34,164 bases of DNA from Deltaproteobacteria bacterium. GTDB lineage: Bacteria > Bdellovibrionota > Bacteriovoracia > Bacteriovoracales > Bacteriovoracaceae. The notes below the pieces were generated by a model that saw only the letters and a list, made by a program, of their open reading frames with translations, made no database searches and was not told the origin of the DNA. The translations under genes were made by a program, and so were the position numbers. The stretch spans positions 1 through 34,164 of the forward strand of contig SBGE01000028.1 of the NCBI GenBank assembly GCA_006226755.1, written 5' to 3'. Below, in pieces: positions 1-8,748 of this stretch (positions within the stretch are counted from its first letter, which is position 1; each line of letters starts with the position of its first letter).

Positions 1-822
1 GAGAAACTCTCACATATCAAGTCCCTTCATGTAAAAAATCAAGAGAATGAAAATCGTTATTATGAAGTTAGACAAAACTATCATTCTATTTCCGTGCTTG
101 ATCTTATCAACCGCAATTCAGAAAACTTTGGAGAGATCGTTGGGGATCCTTGTGCTGATGGCCTCAGTTTTGCCCTATTTCGAGATAATGAAAAACAGAA
201 GAATCTGTATACCTGTCAGGTTAGAGTGAGCGAAGCCGATCGTGTAAAGCTAGGTCTTGAGAAGTCGGGAGTTCTGACACTTAAAGATATGAGAGAGCTT
301 TTGAAGAATGATGAAATGCAACTGATAAGTAAATCTTCAGTCGATTCAGTCGCATCACTTAATCAAAATTTCAGAGTGCAGGACTTTGCAGAATATGAGC
401 TGAAAATTTTCAAGCAAGCTGGTGTGGTTTATCTTGAAGGTTCTTGTCGTGAAAGGAGAGTTTGGTTTTCAAATATTGAGCCATTCACAGAAGAGCAAAG
501 ACGTCCTAAAGAAGATACTTTTGTGAATCCCTTGGATTTCAAGATCAATGTAGCGGGAATGGATGTTGGATTTCCCTTTGATGTCAAAATGAAAAATAAC
601 GGGACACAAAATCGTGAAGGTGAGGATCAATACGATATCGATCTTAACCTTGGACTCTCTACTGATGTAAATCTTGGAGGGGGAATCATGATGAATATTG
701 AACCAAGTGTTCAAGTTCCTTTTGCTCGGAATGTATCAGGGATATCAGACTTCAATGCAAATAATCTAACCCGCGACCTCATTCCGACAGAAGTCGGGGT
801 TAGATTTAGTTTAGAGTTTTAG
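1..822 (+). CDS. 3' part of an exported or outer-membrane-like protein of unknown function
   Basis: The reading frame is open from the first base of the window to the TAG at 820-822, so this is the C-terminal part (about 273 residues) of a gene that begins upstream. The GTG at 94 is only an internal codon; the 31 codons before it read sensibly in frame. I do not recognise a family. The last 100 residues alternate polar and hydrophobic residues (for example DIDLNLGLSTDVNLGGG) and the protein ends in GVRFSLEF. A terminal strand ending in Phe is typical of outer-membrane beta-barrels, so a C-terminal barrel or beta-sandwich at the cell envelope is plausible. The stop lies three bases from the stop of the convergent secreted-protein gene. 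Confidence is good for coding, low for function. Confidence 0.75.
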   Translation, partial: EKLSHIKSLHVKNQENENRYYEVRQNYHSISVLDLINRNSENFGEIVGDPCADGLSFALFRDNEKQKNLYTCQVRVSEADRVKLGLEKSGVLTLKDMRELLKNDEMQLISKSSVDSVASLNQNFRVQDFAEYELKIFKQAGVVYLEGSCRERRVWFSNIEPFTEEQRRPKEDTFVNPLDFKINVAGMDVGFPFDVKMKNNGTQNREGEDQYDIDLNLGLSTDVNLGGGIMMNIEPSVQVPFARNVSGISDFNANNLTRDLIPTEVGVRFSLEF

Positions 823-825
823 TTA

Positions 826-1995
826 CTACCAACCAGTGGCATTCCACCCACCTGTATTAAATCCTGGGCCAATGTTCCCATTCTGATAGGGATTGATTTC
901 TACTTTGGGCCAGAACTTCTTATCTTCAAATATAGTTAGTCCCTGCATTTTACACATCTCTAACATTTGGTTAGCTTGAACAAGAGGAGGAGATGAAGAG
1001 TATGGGCTTTGAAAAGCTAGATTTGCCACTTGGTTTTCAAGTTGAAACATAAAGCCATAGCCAGGGTAGCCCATGCCGAAGCCTCCACCCATTCCAATTC
1101 CTCCTCCGGCTCCTGGAAATGTTCCCATTCCCATTCCGAATCCACCAAATCCAAATCCAAAATTTTGCATCGGATTTTCTCTACCGGTTCTATCATAAAA
1201 GTTTTTTGCTAATTTAGAGAGATCTTTTGCTGCATCATCACTGAAGCATTTTTTTAGTTTATCTTGATGTTTTTTTACAACTGCACCAAGTTCCTTACAG
1301 AGTTTTGTGTCAAAATCTACGCTTTCATGCTTGTAGCCATTTTTGACATCATTTTCAAGTAAGTGAGTAGTTGTCTTTTTGTCTATCTTACATTCCCCAT
1401 CGACAATGGATAAATGTATATCTGACTTTAGAGGCATCATTATAGGAGCTTGAAAATCTTTTAATCCCCATTGCTCTTGCATCTTTTTCATTTCTTTTTT
1501 GTATTTGTCACTATACGTGTACTCATACCACTTCTTCATCATCTTATTGTGCTTATCTATTTCTTCTTGTTTAACATTGAAATCATTTGTGATCTTTGAG
1601 ATTTCATTTTTATCATCTCTTTGTATAACTACTTTTTGAACTTTCATCACTGGTTTGTATTTTGACCAGTCGATTTGTTCTCCTGGTTCCATTGTGTATG
1701 GAAAGGTCGCTACTTCATACTCAATGATTTCTTGATTCTTTTTCTTGTCGTGTTTGTATGACTTTATTCCTTTGGCGGTTTTAACTTTTCCATCAGCTTC
1801 AATTGAATAGGGGTTAATACCTAGACCAAAGCCACTACCAAAACTTCCGGATGACATCATTGAGCCTGGTATCCGACTTTCTTCAAATTGACCTTCAAAA
1901 GGATTTAAAACTTTATTACATTTTTTATAGTCTGTGGCCTGGGCCGATAAAGAGAGGGCAAGGGTCGATAGACCCAGAATTATCTTTGTCTTCAT
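826..1995 (-). CDS. Secreted Lys-rich protein with a Gly/Phe/Met-rich segment
   Basis: The 389-residue protein starts with a Sec signal peptide (MKTKIILGLS..., likely cut after AQA near residue 20). The mature N-terminal two thirds are hydrophilic, rich in Lys, Glu and Asp, with long helical stretches around residues 130-175. From about residue 280 to 325 there is a low-complexity segment of Gly, Phe and Met with a few Pro and Tyr, and a smaller Gly/Ser/Phe patch near residues 45-60. There are several Cys residues, which could form disulfides in the periplasm. The start is supported by AGGAG six bases upstream of the ATG. The gene is last in a minus-strand series after the probable outer-membrane protein. 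No family is recognised; a cell-surface or matrix role would be a guess. Confidence 0.8.
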   Translation of the reverse strand: MKTKIILGLSTLALSLSAQATDYKKCNKVLNPFEGQFEESRIPGSMMSSGSFGSGFGLGINPYSIEADGKVKTAKGIKSYKHDKKKNQEIIEYEVATFPYTMEPGEQIDWSKYKPVMKVQKVVIQRDDKNEISKITNDFNVKQEEIDKHNKMMKKWYEYTYSDKYKKEMKKMQEQWGLKDFQAPIMMPLKSDIHLSIVDGECKIDKKTTTHLLENDVKNGYKHESVDFDTKLCKELGAVVKKHQDKLKKCFSDDAAKDLSKLAKNFYDRTGRENPMQNFGFGFGGFGMGMGTFPGAGGGIGMGGGFGMGYPGYGFMFQLENQVANLAFQSPYSSSPPLVQANQMLEMCKMQGLTIFEDKKFWPKVEINPYQNGNIGPGFNTGGWNATGW

Positions 1996-2072
1996 TTAGA
2001 CTCCTATGGAATGGATATTCTCACTCAACGATTCTTATCGGTTGATTAAGTGGAGTGGATAACTCGGAAATA

Positions 2073-2101
2073 AAAAATGGCTTTAATTACTGAAGCTTAG
2101 T
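2073..2101 (-). terminator. Weak terminator-like hairpin after the outer-membrane protein gene
   Basis: Read on the minus strand just past the stop at 2104, a short stem (AGCTT paired with AAAGC, loop of about nine bases) is followed by a run of six T. The stem is short, so this is only a weak candidate for termination between the two secreted-protein genes. Confidence 0.3.
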
Positions 2102-2103
2102 GA

Positions 2104-3009
2104 TTAATTCCAACTGAAATTGGCACCCAATTTCAGATAGATACTGTTTTGAATTCGGTACCTTTCATCGTCAGTATTGAAGATATTCTCACCTCTAAAA
2201 AACATACGATCAAACTCATATCCGGCAGCACCATAAATCTTAAATTTCCAAAAATGAGATGAAGTGTAGCGGAATTCCACATCATGCTTTTCAAGTAAAA
2301 GACTTTGTTCATCATTAAATGCCGGCGATTCAAGTTGATATGAATCTACTCCGTAAAAATACGTCAACGCCCACGTGGAGTTTTTGGAAGTTTTCAATTC
2401 ACTTCCTGTTTTCACTCCACCTGGAGAGAGTGAGAAGAGGTAGTCAAACTTACCAGCGATAGGACCGTTTAGACCAATGAAGGGAAAGCCAGCAGAAAGC
2501 CGATGCTTACCAAACATTGTGGTGTAAATGAAAAATGGCATGGGAATTCCTCTAAGGGCCCCCTGATCTTGCAAGAAGAGTCCGTAGCTCCAAGTGCTCA
2601 CTCCATTTTTATGTCCAGTTAAGAAACGAAACTCTAAAGTGGTGTCTTTGTTTTCGAACCATTTATGTCCGTGGAAAGTGTAGGTGAGACTGGAAATCCA
2701 GGGGAGATGATCATTGTCCCTGGGCTTGAAAAAATTCCAAGAGAACGCAGTAGAGTAAAAATCGTTGTAAATAAAACGATCTTTAATTTCCTGGTAATCT
2801 AGAAGTGTTTTCTTTTGTTCAACTCCGATGGCGTGCCGACCATATTCTATAGGAATACCTGTCGGGATTCGAAAACCGAGCCCTAAATGTCTTTCGTGAG
2901 TTTCAAATAGTCCAAGATCGAGATAATAATGAGGCTTTTTCCCTCGTTGAGCGAAACAATCTAAACTGAAGATGAACGCAAGAATGAAAAAGAAAGTCTT
3001 CTTAAACAT
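2104..3009 (-). CDS. Probable outer-membrane beta-barrel protein
   Basis: The 301-residue protein has a clear signal peptide (MFKKTFFFILAFIFSLDCFA, then QRGKK). The mature part is rich in aromatic residues and made of alternating strands with Gly turns (HYYLDLGLF, HLGLGFRIP, SKNSTWALTYFYG), and it ends in SIYLKLGANFSWN. This is the pattern of an outer-membrane barrel, although the last residue is Asn rather than Phe. Its ATG lies inside the end of metG, overlapping by eight bases (ATGTTTAA contains the metG stop), so the two are probably cotranscribed and translationally coupled. No specific family is recognised. Confidence 0.75.
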   Translation of the reverse strand: MFKKTFFFILAFIFSLDCFAQRGKKPHYYLDLGLFETHERHLGLGFRIPTGIPIEYGRHAIGVEQKKTLLDYQEIKDRFIYNDFYSTAFSWNFFKPRDNDHLPWISSLTYTFHGHKWFENKDTTLEFRFLTGHKNGVSTWSYGLFLQDQGALRGIPMPFFIYTTMFGKHRLSAGFPFIGLNGPIAGKFDYLFSLSPGGVKTGSELKTSKNSTWALTYFYGVDSYQLESPAFNDEQSLLLEKHDVEFRYTSSHFWKFKIYGAAGYEFDRMFFRGENIFNTDDERYRIQNSIYLKLGANFSWN

Positions 3010-4930
3010 TATCTACACTCGGAAAATATTCCGCTTGTTCTCCAATTTGATGGCCACCTGCAATTGGTAGGCAAAGTTCATCTAGACTGAACACTGATTC
3101 TGGTAAATTAAGAGACTGTCTTAATTTGTCCATGGTCTTTGGTGCAAAAGGATGCAACATGATCATAGTATTTTTCAAAATGAAAAAACATGAGTAGAGG
3201 GCATCTTTTCTCTCTTCAATATCAAATCTATCGTCGTGAGGTTTGTGTTGAGTAAAGAGTCCATTGATGATTCTTGCATAGTTTTCAACCGCAAAAAGAA
3301 TCTTGGAATAGTCACCTTTTTCCATCATACGAAGATAGTTTTGAACAATCTTGTATGTTTCCTTTCGAGTTTTACCAATCAGTTTACCTTCTGGAACTTT
3401 ACCATCGAACTGTTTGTGACAGGCAGAGATAGGTTTCTCAAAAGCTGCGTTCATAGGACCTGCCAAAAAGGCATTTCTTTCTTTAAAGTTTTCAAAATCA
3501 AAATTGGAGTTCTTTTCTGGTAAACTCAAAATAGCGAGGAAATAACGAATTTGATCAGAGTCATATCCCATCTCTTCAATCAATTGATCTCCACTATAAA
3601 AGTTCCCAATAGACTTACTCATTTTCTGGCCATCAATCTGAAGATGGTAATTGGCGAAAATGTCAGTCATCTGTAGTTCTCCGGCCTTTGGCTGACGATG
3701 AACATCTGCCTGCGTTCCAAACCACATCGCTCCTTGCATCAACACATAAAAGAAAATGTTATCTTGTCCGAGGAATTGAAACACTCTGGACTCAGGGTCT
3801 GTCCAATAGTCTTTCCAAAGATCAGGATTCATTCCTTTTTCTTTAAGAGCTGTCATTGTAAAACCAATCGGCGCAATCAAAGACTCCGGCCAGACATAAA
3901 ATGTTTTCCCTGCCATATCTTTATCGATATCGTCAGGAACTGGTATTCCCCAAGAAACATCTCTAGTGATGGATCGGTGGGCCCAACCATTTTCTAGGGC
4001 ACATTCGATTCCCGCATCTTCAAGAATTTTCTTTGCCTTTTCAAGATCAGATATACTTTCGAATTGGGCAACAATCCTTTTTCCTGGAGCATATCGGCTT
4101 TTATGAGAAGGTAGTTGTTCTTTTAAACTCTTGAATGTTTCTTCATCTTTGTTTGAAAATCCAAAAGAGGGAAGAACTGTATTGATGGTTTCAAGATAAA
4201 CATTCTTACGCCAAAACTTTTGACGACTTTGAATCCACTCACAAAGTTGATCCGAAACTTTCCACATATTAAGCCACCAATGATCAGTTTCTTTTAAAAC
4301 TGGGGTAGCGTCACTGACTGTACTTTTTGGATTTTGAAGTTCTTTAGGGTCGTAGTTGGCGCCACAAACGTCACATTCTTCACTGTAGGCCTTTTGATTT
4401 TCGCACTTTTCATTAGGGCAAGATCCAAAGACAAAACGGTCTGGCAGGAACATGTTCAATTTTGGGTCATACCATTGCTCGGTCGTTTTCTTGTCGAGCA
4501 TTTTATTTTTATAAAGTGTTCTCAAAAAATCCTGACAATAGTTTTTATGAGCTTCATAATTTTCTTCTCTTGAAGTTCCTGTATAGACATCCAAAGAGAT
4601 GGAGTAATTACTCATGGTCTTTTTTTGACCTTCATGAATCTTATTAATGAATTCTTTGGTGGAAATTCCCTGTGTCTTTGCAGCAACTTCTGAGTTTGAA
4701 CCATGATCATCAGTTCCGTTGACGAAAAGAACGTTTTCCTTTCCGATCATCATTCTCATGTAGCGAGCATAGATATCTGCGGGAACATGAGCGCCGGCCA
4801 AGTGACCAATATGAACAGGGCCATTGGCATAAGGCATACCAGCAGTAATCAATGCTTTTTTAGGTCTTTTGAATCTTCCAAAAACGGTTTTAATTTCTTC
4901 TTGGAGTGCTAAGAGTTCATTGTCGCTCAT
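3002..4930 (-). CDS. metG: Methionyl-tRNA synthetase, with an extra segment in the catalytic half
   Basis: This class I aminoacyl-tRNA synthetase charges tRNA(Met) with methionine in the cytoplasm. Counting from the upstream ATG at 4936, the HIGH motif is at 42-45 (PVHIGHLAG), KMSKS at 438-442 (QKMSKSIGN), and the zinc knuckle has four Cys at 173, 178, 188 and 191. I prefer the second ATG at 4930 because GAGGG then sits eight bases upstream; from 4936 the spacing is too short. The protein ends after the anticodon-binding helical domain and lacks the C-terminal tRNA-binding domain of the E. coli enzyme. Unusual are about 60 extra residues near 252-315, before TRDVSWGIPVP, and a small insertion in the usual YVWLDAPIGY motif (here YVWPESLIAPIGF). 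It follows a lipoprotein gene and overlaps the next gene. Confidence 0.95.
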   Translation of the reverse strand: MSDNELLALQEEIKTVFGRFKRPKKALITAGMPYANGPVHIGHLAGAHVPADIYARYMRMMIGKENVLFVNGTDDHGSNSEVAAKTQGISTKEFINKIHEGQKKTMSNYSISLDVYTGTSREENYEAHKNYCQDFLRTLYKNKMLDKKTTEQWYDPKLNMFLPDRFVFGSCPNEKCENQKAYSEECDVCGANYDPKELQNPKSTVSDATPVLKETDHWWLNMWKVSDQLCEWIQSRQKFWRKNVYLETINTVLPSFGFSNKDEETFKSLKEQLPSHKSRYAPGKRIVAQFESISDLEKAKKILEDAGIECALENGWAHRSITRDVSWGIPVPDDIDKDMAGKTFYVWPESLIAPIGFTMTALKEKGMNPDLWKDYWTDPESRVFQFLGQDNIFFYVLMQGAMWFGTQADVHRQPKAGELQMTDIFANYHLQIDGQKMSKSIGNFYSGDQLIEEMGYDSDQIRYFLAILSLPEKNSNFDFENFKERNAFLAGPMNAAFEKPISACHKQFDGKVPEGKLIGKTRKETYKIVQNYLRMMEKGDYSKILFAVENYARIINGLFTQHKPHDDRFDIEERKDALYSCFFILKNTMIMLHPFAPKTMDKLRQSLNLPESVFSLDELCLPIAGGHQIGEQAEYFPSVDNV

Positions 4931-5005
4931 GGTCATTTCCCTCAGGGTTTAGGTCGACCATTTTAGCTTACAGTGAACTCTTTTTCTATGCCGAAGTATC
5001 GACTT

Positions 5006-6232
5006 TTACTGGCATTTACCCATCTCTTCAGGGATCAAGAAGGCCTGATCCTGAAGTTTCTGACCTGTCTTTGGATGTTTTATGGTTCTCTTCAAGGCCA
5101 GATCAAATAGAAGAGGGTTGAACTCATAGATTTCATTAAGGTGATCCCTCTCTTTTGATGTGATGTAACCCATGTCTTCAAATTGTCCGGTTCGATACAA
5201 GATATTGATGGCAGGGAGCGGATAATCGGAACCATTTACGATTCGATGATGGTACTCAGGATGTTCGAGAATTGTATCGATGGCCTCTCCCACTCGGGTA
5301 TGAATGGTAACCCCTGAGATTTCGCCGAAAAGATTTTTCTCGTATTTCTTGTCTTTGAATAATTTCCAAAAAAGTTTGAAGCAAAAGACCTCTTTGTCTC
5401 CATCAGTGAAGTCTTTACACTGACCAAGGCTCGCCAAATGCGCCATGATAATTTTGACTCCAAGATCAAGAGGACGTCTAAGCAGGAGTGGATTTGCCAG
5501 TTTTTGAAACTCTTCACCTTCGACAGCTTTTTCATGACCTGTATGAGTTAGAATTGTAATGTCGTACTTCTTGACCATCTCATAATAAGCATCATGCTTT
5601 TCAAGACTTGGATTGATTCTTTGAGCGTTAGGTAGCCATTTAATATATTTTGCACCTTTCTTGGCCCATTTCTCTAATTCGTCGAGAGCGTCCTTTCTGT
5701 CGGGGTGAACAGAGATTACCGGAATAATGACATCTGGATATTTTTCCTTCATATCGAAGACGTATTCATTGGGAATATAAAAAGTACTTTTATCTTTGTT
5801 GATTGTTCCATCTTCATTGTAATGATGATCAAAAGCAAAGAGATGAAGTTTTCCATAGCGCTTGTCCGCTGTGGCCAATCTTACCAATCTATCCATGTAC
5901 TGTTGATCTGCATTTTCTAGATCATCAATTCCCGAAGCCGACATATAGACTTTGTATTGAAGGTACTTATAAGGACTCGACATGGATTGCATTTTCGGGT
6001 TCACCCAGTTGTGGGTTCCATGAGTTCCCATACCAACAGCGTGAACATGAAAGTCTTGCTGACAAGAATTATCTATGCCTTTAAAGATTTGATTAAGAAA
6101 CTCCTTGGTTTCCGAAGTCATTTTCTTGTCCATTTCACCAGGTTCGTAATCAAAGGATCCAGCAATCGGGGTGACGATGGCGGAGCAAGAGGTCAATAAA
6201 AATAGTATTAGAGTAAGAGATAAGGTTTTCAT
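5006..6232 (-). CDS. Lipoprotein amidohydrolase, TIM-barrel metal-dependent hydrolase
   Basis: The 408-residue protein starts with a lipoprotein signal (lipobox LTSC, acylated Cys16), so it should be anchored to a membrane in the periplasm. The rest fits the amidohydrolase superfamily (Amidohydro_2 type). It has the HxH metal motif at 62-64 (DFHVHAVG), a conserved Lys in AKYIKWLPN, a His in ILTHTGHE, another in IIMAHLASLG, and the late metal-binding Asp in IVNGSDYPLPA. This set matches an active metal centre. The substrate cannot be read from the sequence; relatives hydrolyse or decarboxylate small acids, lactones and amides. AAGGAT lies just upstream of the ATG. metG starts about 75 bases downstream on the same strand, so the two may share a transcript. 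Confidence 0.85.
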   Translation of the reverse strand: MKTLSLTLILFLLTSCSAIVTPIAGSFDYEPGEMDKKMTSETKEFLNQIFKGIDNSCQQDFHVHAVGMGTHGTHNWVNPKMQSMSSPYKYLQYKVYMSASGIDDLENADQQYMDRLVRLATADKRYGKLHLFAFDHHYNEDGTINKDKSTFYIPNEYVFDMKEKYPDVIIPVISVHPDRKDALDELEKWAKKGAKYIKWLPNAQRINPSLEKHDAYYEMVKKYDITILTHTGHEKAVEGEEFQKLANPLLLRRPLDLGVKIIMAHLASLGQCKDFTDGDKEVFCFKLFWKLFKDKKYEKNLFGEISGVTIHTRVGEAIDTILEHPEYHHRIVNGSDYPLPAINILYRTGQFEDMGYITSKERDHLNEIYEFNPLLFDLALKRTIKHPKTGQKLQDQAFLIPEEMGKCQ

Positions 6233-6355
6233 AACTATCCTTTTTAAGTTTCTCTAGGATACTTGACGATTCAAAAACACGAATGGAGCAGCGCATACTT
6301 CACTTTTTTTCCTCGAGCTTTGTCTAATTTTAGTTATACTTAAGGTAGGGTTAAA

Positions 6356-6400
6356 ATGAATAAAATTATTTTGGCTCTGGAGACCAAAATTGAATATTAA
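6356..6400 (+). other. Possible 14-codon leader ORF overlapping the receiver start
   Basis: An ATG at 6356 preceded by AAGGTAGGG opens a 14-codon frame ending in TAA at 6398-6400. It overlaps the TTG start of the receiver gene at 6390 in another frame, and its codons contain the GGAG that serves as that gene's ribosome site. This layout would allow translational coupling. There is no evidence beyond the layout that the peptide is made. Confidence 0.25.
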
Positions 6401-6743
6401 AAAAGTATTAGTTGTAGACGATGAAGAGCTGATTTGTGATCTATGCAAATCCCTTTTCGAAGATGAAGGCATTGAAGTCAAAATCGCTTATAGCGGTAAG
6501 GACGCAATTGATATTGTTAAGAATGAAGAGTTTGATTTTATTCTGAGCGATATTCGTATGCCCAAAGGCGATGGAGTTCAATTCAAAAAAGAGCTTAACC
6601 AACTTGGAATTAAAACACCGTTTCTTTTTATGACCGGTTTTTCCGATTTGACCTATGAACAGGCCAAAGAACTTGGAGCTTTGGGGATCCTTAAAAAGCC
6701 ATTTGATTTTGAAGAACTTGAAGAAGTTATCAAGTCCTGCTGA
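6390..6743 (+). CDS. Stand-alone response-regulator receiver domain (CheY-like)
   Basis: The 117-residue protein is a single receiver domain with no output domain. It has the acidic pair D10/D11 (VVDDEE), the phosphoacceptor D54 (FILSDIRMP), T82 (FMTGF) and K103 (LKKPFDF), so it should be phosphorylated by a histidine kinase or take part in a phosphorelay. No kinase gene lies nearby. The start is a TTG with GGAG seven bases upstream; no ATG is available near the domain start. The end abuts the stop of the convergent DUF501 gene with no gap. It may act by protein-protein contact, as CheY or Spo0F do, but the partner is unknown. Confidence 0.9.
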   Translation: MNIKKVLVVDDEELICDLCKSLFEDEGIEVKIAYSGKDAIDIVKNEEFDFILSDIRMPKGDGVQFKKELNQLGIKTPFLFMTGFSDLTYEQAKELGALGILKKPFDFEELEEVIKSC

Positions 6744-7247
6744 TTACAAGTATTCTTTCAATGAAAATCTATTTTCCAACCATTCTCCAACAGAATTTCC
6801 ACTCACAAGATAGTGGGCGAAATGCATATGAAGGCAACGTACACGAGAGTAATCGGAGAGTCCGCCAATACCTTTCGTTTTCAAAGCTTCTAGATACTCA
6901 GGTCTGAGATCTTTTAAATCTTCTTCCTCTTGCATGTATTTTAAGCGCAGCTCGATATAGTTTATATGGTCTTGGATCAGGCGATTTTTGAAGTCTTCGT
7001 CAGCCTTTAAAATTTCATTTTCAAGATTTTTGATGAGTCCTGTGGCCTCGACTTTATCGATTTCTTTTTTCAAAATTGGGTCGGTTAACCAAAAGAGATT
7101 GGGAAAGGGTTTGCCTCGCACCATGGATCGCACCCGGATGACTACCGGACGGCCGTCTTTTCCACGGATTGGAATCTCTTGGACGCCTTCTGGCTCCCGC
7201 CCAAGTTGCTGCGTAATGGTATTCAGATCTTCATTGGAAATTGTCAT
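6744..7247 (-). CDS. DUF501 family protein
   Basis: The 167-residue cytoplasmic protein matches my memory of the DUF501 family: an N-terminal LGREPEGV with PVVIRVR, then PFPNLFWLTDPILKKEID, and near the C-terminus GIGGLSDYSRVRCLHMHFAHYL with a conserved C-L-H-x-H. The function is unknown. In actinobacteria the family lies between the divIC/ftsB-like gene and a Ppx/GppA phosphatase. Here it is divergent from gltX with only 49 bases between the start codons, so the two promoters must overlap each other or the coding regions. The conserved Cys and His residues could bind a metal, but that is a guess. Confidence 0.8.
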   Translation of the reverse strand: MTISNEDLNTITQQLGREPEGVQEIPIRGKDGRPVVIRVRSMVRGKPFPNLFWLTDPILKKEIDKVEATGLIKNLENEILKADEDFKNRLIQDHINYIELRLKYMQEEEDLKDLRPEYLEALKTKGIGGLSDYSRVRCLHMHFAHYLVSGNSVGEWLENRFSLKEYL

Positions 7248-7296
7248 GCGGGCAACCTAATGCTAAAAACTCTAAAACACAAGTTAGTGAGGTTTT

Positions 7297-8736
7297 ATGT
7301 CCGTTCGAGTCCGTTTTGCTCCTAGTCCAACAGGTTATCTCCACATTGGTGGGGCCCGTACAGCTCTTTACAGTTATTTGTATGCTAGAGCGACAGGAGG
7401 AAAATTTATTCTCCGCATCGAAGATACTGACCAGGAAAGAAGTAAGCGTGAATATGAAGAATCTCAAATCGCCGATCTCAAGTGGGTTGGTCTCGATTAT
7501 GATGAAGGCCCGGACAAAGACGGAGGGTTTGGTCCTTATCGTCAATCTGAGCGCCTCGATATTTATAAAAAATATGCTTGGGATCTGATTGAGCAAGGCA
7601 AGGCCTATCCCTGCTTTTTGACTCAAGAAGAGCTTGATGAACTGACGGCCAAGGCCGAAGCAGAAAAAATTCCTCACCATGCCTATCACGGAAAGTATCG
7701 CGATTATTCTTTGGATGAGGCCAAGAAAAGAATTGAGGCCGGCGAAGAGCATGCTATTAGATTTAAAAATCCAGGAAAGAAATGGAGTTTTACCGACTTG
7801 GTCAGAGGGGAAGTAACTTTTCCTGAAGATATGGTTGGAGACTTTGTTATTATTCGCTCAAGTGGACTTCCTGTCTATAACTTCTGTTGTGTGATTGATG
7901 ATCATTTGATGAAGATTTCTCATGTTATTCGTGCTGAAGAACATTTGAATAACACCGTCAGACAGTTGATGGTGTATGAAGCGATCGGAGCCTCTGTTCC
8001 AGAGTTTGCTCATTGTTCACTTCTTGTTGGTGAAGACAGACAAAAACTTTCTAAGCGACATGGAGCGACTTCTGTCAGTCAGTATAAAGAGGAATTTTAT
8101 CTTCCTCAGGCATTGATCAACTACCTTTGCCTACTTGGCTGGTCACATCCCGAAGAGAAAGACATCTTCAATATTAATGAACTGGGAGAGACCTTTGATC
8201 TCAATCGTTTTTCCAAGTCTCCTGCGATGTATGACATCAAGAAATTGAATTTTTTCAATGAGCAACACTTAAGAGCACTTCCTGTAGAAGAACAAGTGAG
8301 CTGGTTTGAAAAAGTCATTCCGACTGACAGTTCTTACTTCAAACAAACACAAGAGTGGAGAAACACTTTTGCTACTTTGTTTGTGGATAAAATCCAATTG
8401 GTTGCCGAGATTACCGAAAAGCTTCCCTTGATATTTGATTCTTCTGTGTCTGAAGATGAAGACTACAAGGAAGCACTGTCTTGGGAGACAACACCAGCTA
8501 TTGCCAAGTATCTTGAAGGAGAGCTTAATGCTCTTTCAACACAGTCTCCAGCTCCTGAAAAAGTTGAAGAATGGATGGACTACTTGAAAAAAGAATTAAA
8601 GATCAAAGGTAAACCTCTTTTCATGGGAACCAGAGCTGTCCTGACCGGACAAAATCATGGGCCAGATCTTAAAGTTCTTGTAAGTTTGACTCCAAAAGAA
8701 ATTCTATTAGAAAGATGTAAGAAGGCCCTCTCTTAA
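7297..8736 (+). CDS. gltX: Glutamyl-tRNA synthetase
   Basis: This 479-residue class I synthetase charges tRNA with glutamate. It has the HIGH-type motif at 16-19 (YLHIGGART), the RIEDTD motif at 40-45 and the KLSKR loop at 250-254 (DRQKLSKRHG), followed by the alpha-helical anticodon-binding half. The Cys-based zinc site found in the E. coli enzyme around residues 98-125 is absent (only one Cys, in YPCFLTQ), so this is the zinc-free type. Length is normal. GTGAGG lies four bases before the ATG. Whether it is discriminating or also charges tRNA(Gln) cannot be told here, because no glnS or gatCAB is in the window. Its stop overlaps the convergent pentapeptide gene. Confidence 0.96.
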   Translation: MSVRVRFAPSPTGYLHIGGARTALYSYLYARATGGKFILRIEDTDQERSKREYEESQIADLKWVGLDYDEGPDKDGGFGPYRQSERLDIYKKYAWDLIEQGKAYPCFLTQEELDELTAKAEAEKIPHHAYHGKYRDYSLDEAKKRIEAGEEHAIRFKNPGKKWSFTDLVRGEVTFPEDMVGDFVIIRSSGLPVYNFCCVIDDHLMKISHVIRAEEHLNNTVRQLMVYEAIGASVPEFAHCSLLVGEDRQKLSKRHGATSVSQYKEEFYLPQALINYLCLLGWSHPEEKDIFNINELGETFDLNRFSKSPAMYDIKKLNFFNEQHLRALPVEEQVSWFEKVIPTDSSYFKQTQEWRNTFATLFVDKIQLVAEITEKLPLIFDSSVSEDEDYKEALSWETTPAIAKYLEGELNALSTQSPAPEKVEEWMDYLKKELKIKGKPLFMGTRAVLTGQNHGPDLKVLVSLTPKEILLERCKKALS

Positions 8737-8748
8737 GAGAGAGGGACC
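8724..8748. terminator. Hairpin at the gltX / pentapeptide-repeat junction
   Basis: CCCTCTCT (8726-8733) and AGAGAGGG (8738-8745) form a perfect 8-bp stem with a 4-base loop, extended by GG/CC past one bulged A. It spans both convergent stop codons. There is no T run on either strand, so it may be a weak bidirectional terminator or only a 3'-end stabiliser. Confidence 0.4.

Noticed and set aside
94-822. GTG at 94 as the true start of the first gene
   Set aside because: The same frame is open back to base 1 with sensible residues, there is no clear ribosome site before 94 and no signal peptide after it, so the gene more likely enters from outside the window.
7231-7752. 173-residue minus-strand frame across the start of gltX
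   Set aside because: It overlaps both gltX and the DUF501 start in the wrong frame, whereas both of those are well-supported families.
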